Part shown: positions 61,517-64,000 of the stretch, piece by piece | Numbering within the stretch: position 1 is the first letter of the stretch | How the letters are laid out: every line of letters starts with the position of its first letter | Source of the DNA: Paraburkholderia bryophila | GTDB taxonomy: Bacteria; Pseudomonadota; Gammaproteobacteria; Burkholderiales; Burkholderiaceae | Assembly (NCBI RefSeq): GCF_013409255.1 | Contig: NZ_JACCAS010000002.1 | Span: forward strand, 248,001 to 312,000 | DNA: 64,000 nt | Direction of reading: 5' to 3' | Made by a program: the position numbers and the translations under genes | Notes under the pieces: generated by a model | The model's database searches: none | What the model saw: the letters and a program-made list of their open reading frames with translations, nothing else | What the model was told of the DNA's origin: nothing

Positions 61517-62299
61517 TTACTGCAAGTTGACGAACAGGCCGCCGTCCACCAGCAGCGCGGCGCCGGTCACGTAGCGCGCGCGGTCGGAGGCGAGGAACAC
61601 CACGCAATCGGCCACGTCTTCCGGGCGGCCCAGGCGGCCCAGCGGAATGCGCTTTTCGAAGTAGGCTTTCTTCGCTTCGTCGGCGAGATCTTCGGCGTTC
61701 AGGTCGGTGGCGATGGTGCCGGGCATCACCGAATTGCAGCGAATGCCGTAGGGTCCCAACGCGACCGCGCACGACTGCATCAGTGAGTGCACACCGGCTT
61801 TGGTCGGCGTGTAGTGCGTCTGCATGCCGCCGCCCACCAGCGCGCTGATCGAACTGGTCGCGACAATCGCGCCGCCCGTGCCCTGCGCTTTCATCTGCTG
61901 CGCGGCGGCTTGCGTGACGTAGAACGCGCCATTCAGATTGACCGCTACCGTCGACTCCAGAATCTCCGGCGGCATGTCGAGAAATGCGTGGAACGGACAG
62001 ATGCCGGCATTGCTGGCGAGCACGTCGACCTTGCCGAACGCCTCGACCGTATGACGCACCAGCTCCTGGCCAGTTTCGCGCGCGGCGACGTTGCCCTCGA
62101 TCGCGATCACGCGCCGCCCCAGCGCCTCGATTTCTTCGACGACCTCCGCGACCGCCGAACGGCGTCCGTACGATGCGTCGTTATCGCCCCAGTAGTTGAT
62201 CGCCACGTCCGCGCCTTCGGTTGCGCACGCAACCGCTATCGCGCGGCCGATGCCTCGGGAACCGCCGGTGACGATCACGACCTTGTCCTTGAGCAGCAC
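61517..62299 (-). CDS. L-rhamnose 1-dehydrogenase (SDR family)
   Basis: A 260-residue short-chain dehydrogenase. Cofactor loop TGGSRGIGRA (11-20), SNAGICPFHAFLDMP (97-110), catalytic Ser150, Tyr163 and Lys167 in SSISALVGGGMQTHYTPTKAG, and the ending YVTGAALLVDGGLFVNLQ match characterised L-rhamnose dehydrogenases (LRA1 type) nearly throughout. It oxidises L-rhamnose to L-rhamnono-lactone. Start is GTG at 62299 with AGGAGAATGAC upstream. It is 39 bases downstream of the rhamnonate dehydratase on the same strand. Confidence 0.93.
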   Translation of the reverse strand: MLLKDKVVIVTGGSRGIGRAIAVACATEGADVAINYWGDNDASYGRRSAVAEVVEEIEALGRRVIAIEGNVAARETGQELVRHTVEAFGKVDVLASNAGICPFHAFLDMPPEILESTVAVNLNGAFYVTQAAAQQMKAQGTGGAIVATSSISALVGGGMQTHYTPTKAGVHSLMQSCAVALGPYGIRCNSVMPGTIATDLNAEDLADEAKKAYFEKRIPLGRLGRPEDVADCVVFLASDRARYVTGAALLVDGGLFVNLQ

Positions 62300-62338
62300 G
62301 TCATTCTCCTTTTCGATCGCAGCACATAGTGCGTACGT

Positions 62339-63517
62339 TTAACGCGGATACGGCCGCACCAGCGCGCATTCCGGATTCAGTCTCACGCCGAAGCCCGGTG
62401 TGTCCGGTACTTTCATGCGTCCGTTCACGGGCACCGGTTCGTCGAGCAACAGCGGCGTGAACATCGGCACGACTTCGTCGGCTTTGGGCGCCATCATCAG
62501 AAACTCGGCGAACGGCGAGTTGTGCCGCGTGACGACGAAGTGATAGCTGTACACCGACGAACCGTGCGGCACCACCATCACATTGTGAGCATCGGCCAGC
62601 GCGGAAATCTTGATCAACTCGGTCATGCCGCCGCACCAGCCGACATCGGGTTGAATCAGATCGCAGCATTGCATCTCCAGCAACATGCGGAAACCCCAAC
62701 GTGTTGCTTCATGCTCGCCGGTCGACACCATCATGCCGCGCGGCACGTTGCGGCGCAGTTCGGCGTAACCCCAGTAGTCGTCGGGCGGCAGCGCTTCTTC
62801 GATCCACTTCAGGCCGTACTCGTGCGCCGCGTGCGCGAAGCGCGTTGCGTACGGCACGTCGAGGCTCATCCAGCAGTCGTACATCAACCAGAAGTCGTCG
62901 CCGACGCGGCTGCGCATTTCGGCGAGCTTGTCGAGATTCTGCTTGAGGCCCGCTTCGCCTTCGGCGGGTCCATGTTGCAACGGCAGCTTGCCGCCGATGA
63001 ACCCCATCTCCTTAGCAAGATCCGGCCGCGCGCCGGTCGCATAGAACACGAGCTCGTCGCGAACCGGTCCGCCCAATAGTTGGTACACCGGTTCCTTGCG
63101 CACTTTCGCGAGCAGATCCCAGAGTGCGAGATCGACGCCTGAAATGGTATTGAGCACCACGCCCTTGCGGCCGTAATACAAGGTCGAGAAGTACATCTGA
63201 TCCCACATCTTCTCGATGTCGGTCACGAGTTGCCCTTCGAGAAAACGCGCGAGATGTTTCTCGACGATAAACGCGCCGATCTCGCCGCCCGTGGTCACGG
63301 CGAAGCCGACGGTGCCGTCGCTGGCTTCGATCTCCACCACCAGTGTGCCGAGCACGTTGATCCCGAACGACTGGCGGCTCTGCCGGTACTCCGGATAACG
63401 CGCCATCGGCGTGGAAATATGATCGTCGATCCAGTGTCCGCCAGGTTGGTCGTGATAGTCCGCTCCGCCGCCGCGAACAGTGAAGGCACGCACGTGCCGG
63501 ATGGTGGGCATGGCCAT
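62339..63517 (-). CDS. rhmD: L-rhamnonate dehydratase (enolase superfamily)
   Basis: A 392-residue mandelate-racemase/enolase-type enzyme that dehydrates L-rhamnonate to 2-keto-3-deoxy-L-rhamnonate. [11 protein letters not shown], the segment [39 protein letters not shown], the metal-ligand stretch [30 protein letters not shown] and [13 protein letters not shown] with the catalytic His closely follow E. coli RhmD (YfaW). It is the second gene of a leftward operon, after the MFS transporter and before the dehydrogenase. Confidence 0.95.
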   Translation of the reverse strand: MAMPTIRHVRAFTVRGGGADYHDQPGGHWIDDHISTPMARYPEYRQSRQSFGINVLGTLVVEIEASDGTVGFAVTTGGEIGAFIVEKHLARFLEGQLVTDIEKMWDQMYFSTLYYGRKGVVLNTISGVDLALWDLLAKVRKEPVYQLLGGPVRDELVFYATGARPDLAKEMGFIGGKLPLQHGPAEGEAGLKQNLDKLAEMRSRVGDDFWLMYDCWMSLDVPYATRFAHAAHEYGLKWIEEALPPDDYWGYAELRRNVPRGMMVSTGEHEATRWGFRMLLEMQCCDLIQPDVGWCGGMTELIKISALADAHNVMVVPHGSSVYSYHFVVTRHNSPFAEFLMMAPKADEVVPMFTPLLLDEPVPVNGRMKVPDTPGFGVRLNPECALVRPYPR

Positions 63518-63565
63518 GAGAGAGGCTCCGTTATAAGTGCGTCGACGAATCGGCCGACAATGCGC

Positions 63566-64000
63566 CTAGCGGGCGCGATGCAATAAGGTTTGGAAAGAAT
63601 CGTTCGCCCCGCTCGCGTCGCGGCGCAACAGCGTGCCGATCAGCAGCGCGGCGAGCAGACTGGAGACGCCCAGCACCACCAGTCCCGCCGACGTCGACGA
63701 AAACGCGCGTTCCGCCGCGGTCCGCAAGCTCGGCGCAAAGAAGCCGCCGAGTCCACCGAGCGAATTGATCAGCGCGATGCCGCCGGCAGCGGCAGCGCCC
63801 GTGAGCGTGCGGGTGGGGAACGTCCAGAACAGCGGTTGCGCCGCGATGAAGCCGCTCGCCGCGCAACACAAGGCGATTAACCCGAGCACAGGGTTATGCG
63901 CAAGTCCCGACGCAGCGATGCCGAGCCCGGCAAGCACCAGCAATGCGACGGCCCAACGCCGATGTCCGCCTGTGCGATCCGCGCGGCGCGGCACGTACCA
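63566..64000 (-). CDS. MFS transporter, C-terminal part (cut by the window edge)
   Basis: The window holds only the last 144 residues. They read WYVPRRADRTGGHRRWAVALL, the loop between helices 8 and 9 typical of anion:cation-symporter-type MFS proteins, then four or five hydrophobic segments with PLFWTFPTRTLTGAAAAGGIALINSLGG, also characteristic. Such symporters carry hexuronates, phthalates or sugar acids; uptake of L-rhamnonate or a related acid would fit. The gene continues past 64000. Confidence 0.85.
   Translation of the reverse strand, partial: WYVPRRADRTGGHRRWAVALLVLAGLGIAASGLAHNPVLGLIALCCAASGFIAAQPLFWTFPTRTLTGAAAAGGIALINSLGGLGGFFAPSLRTAAERAFSSTSAGLVVLGVSSLLAALLIGTLLRRDASGANDSFQTLLHRAR

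Noticed and set aside
1..64000. Insertion sequences, prophage genes, tRNA-linked attachment sites and CRISPR arrays
   Set aside because: No transposase, integrase, tRNA gene, or spaced repeat array was found in a read of both strands.

Overview
The window looks like chromosomal DNA of a Burkholderiales bacterium, most likely Paraburkholderia or a close relative. Reasons: very high GC with strong third-position GC (long spurious antisense reading frames everywhere), a hexameric-type citrate synthase, a DUF4148 secreted protein, a second long IF-1, Burkholderia-type porin and many AraC/LysR/GntR regulators with paired transporters. No rRNA, tRNA, CRISPR array, insertion sequence or prophage gene was recognised; the window is dense, ordinary-looking accessory chromosome rather than an island.

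Layout. 1-5.7 kb: the start of a glycogen-debranching-type glucosidase (cut by the window edge), gltA, a conserved small protein behind a hairpin leader, two alpha/beta hydrolases and a stand-alone MreB paralogue. 5.9-9.4 kb: DHA2 drug-efflux MFS with an AraC regulator, then glutaminase. 9.8-13.3 kb: an iron/metal module with a His-rich PadR (YqjI-like) repressor, a siderophore-interacting flavin reductase (YqjH-like) and an MFS transporter. 13.4-17.0 kb: AI-2E/PerM transporter, two CsbD-type stress proteins and a triple-PAS LuxR-type regulator, with repeated TGCACCAG sites in both flanking gaps. 17.3-26.2 kb: a valine/isobutyrate catabolic operon (acyl-CoA dehydrogenase, acyl-CoA synthetase, mmsA, mmsB, enoyl-CoA hydratase, 3-hydroxyisobutyryl-CoA hydrolase) with a divergent AraC regulator.

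26.4-37.7 kb: NfeD-slipin pair, small secreted DUF4148 protein, a YaiI homologue with an abnormal C-terminus, an AzgA-type purine permease, DUF1488, an AcoR-like sigma-54 activator, a 2Fe-2S ferredoxin, several small proteins, a YheO/DauR regulator and a second IF-1. 37.9-46.8 kb: GntR regulator divergent from a CynX-type MFS with a visible pair of palindromic operators, a surface lipoprotein-like subtilase, a TPR/glycosyltransferase-like protein and a NasT-NasS nitrate-sensing pair without an adjacent nitrate operon.

46.8-54.2 kb: a TctE/TctD-like two-component system divergent from a binding protein, fused double permease, ATPase and porin; an 11-bp-period direct repeat in the shared gap is the expected geometry for the response regulator. 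54.3-64 kb: an L-rhamnose cluster combining mutarotase, a RhaSTPQ-type ABC importer and the non-phosphorylative oxidative route (L-rhamnose dehydrogenase, lactonase-like amidohydrolase, L-rhamnonate dehydratase), a LysR regulator and a cut MFS transporter.

The most unusual signal is a conserved hairpin element (GACCCGAGTCAGCGC...GCTAACTCGGGTC) placed immediately before the Shine-Dalgarno sequence of two unrelated genes 12 kb apart on opposite strands, with a decayed tandem copy beside one of them.
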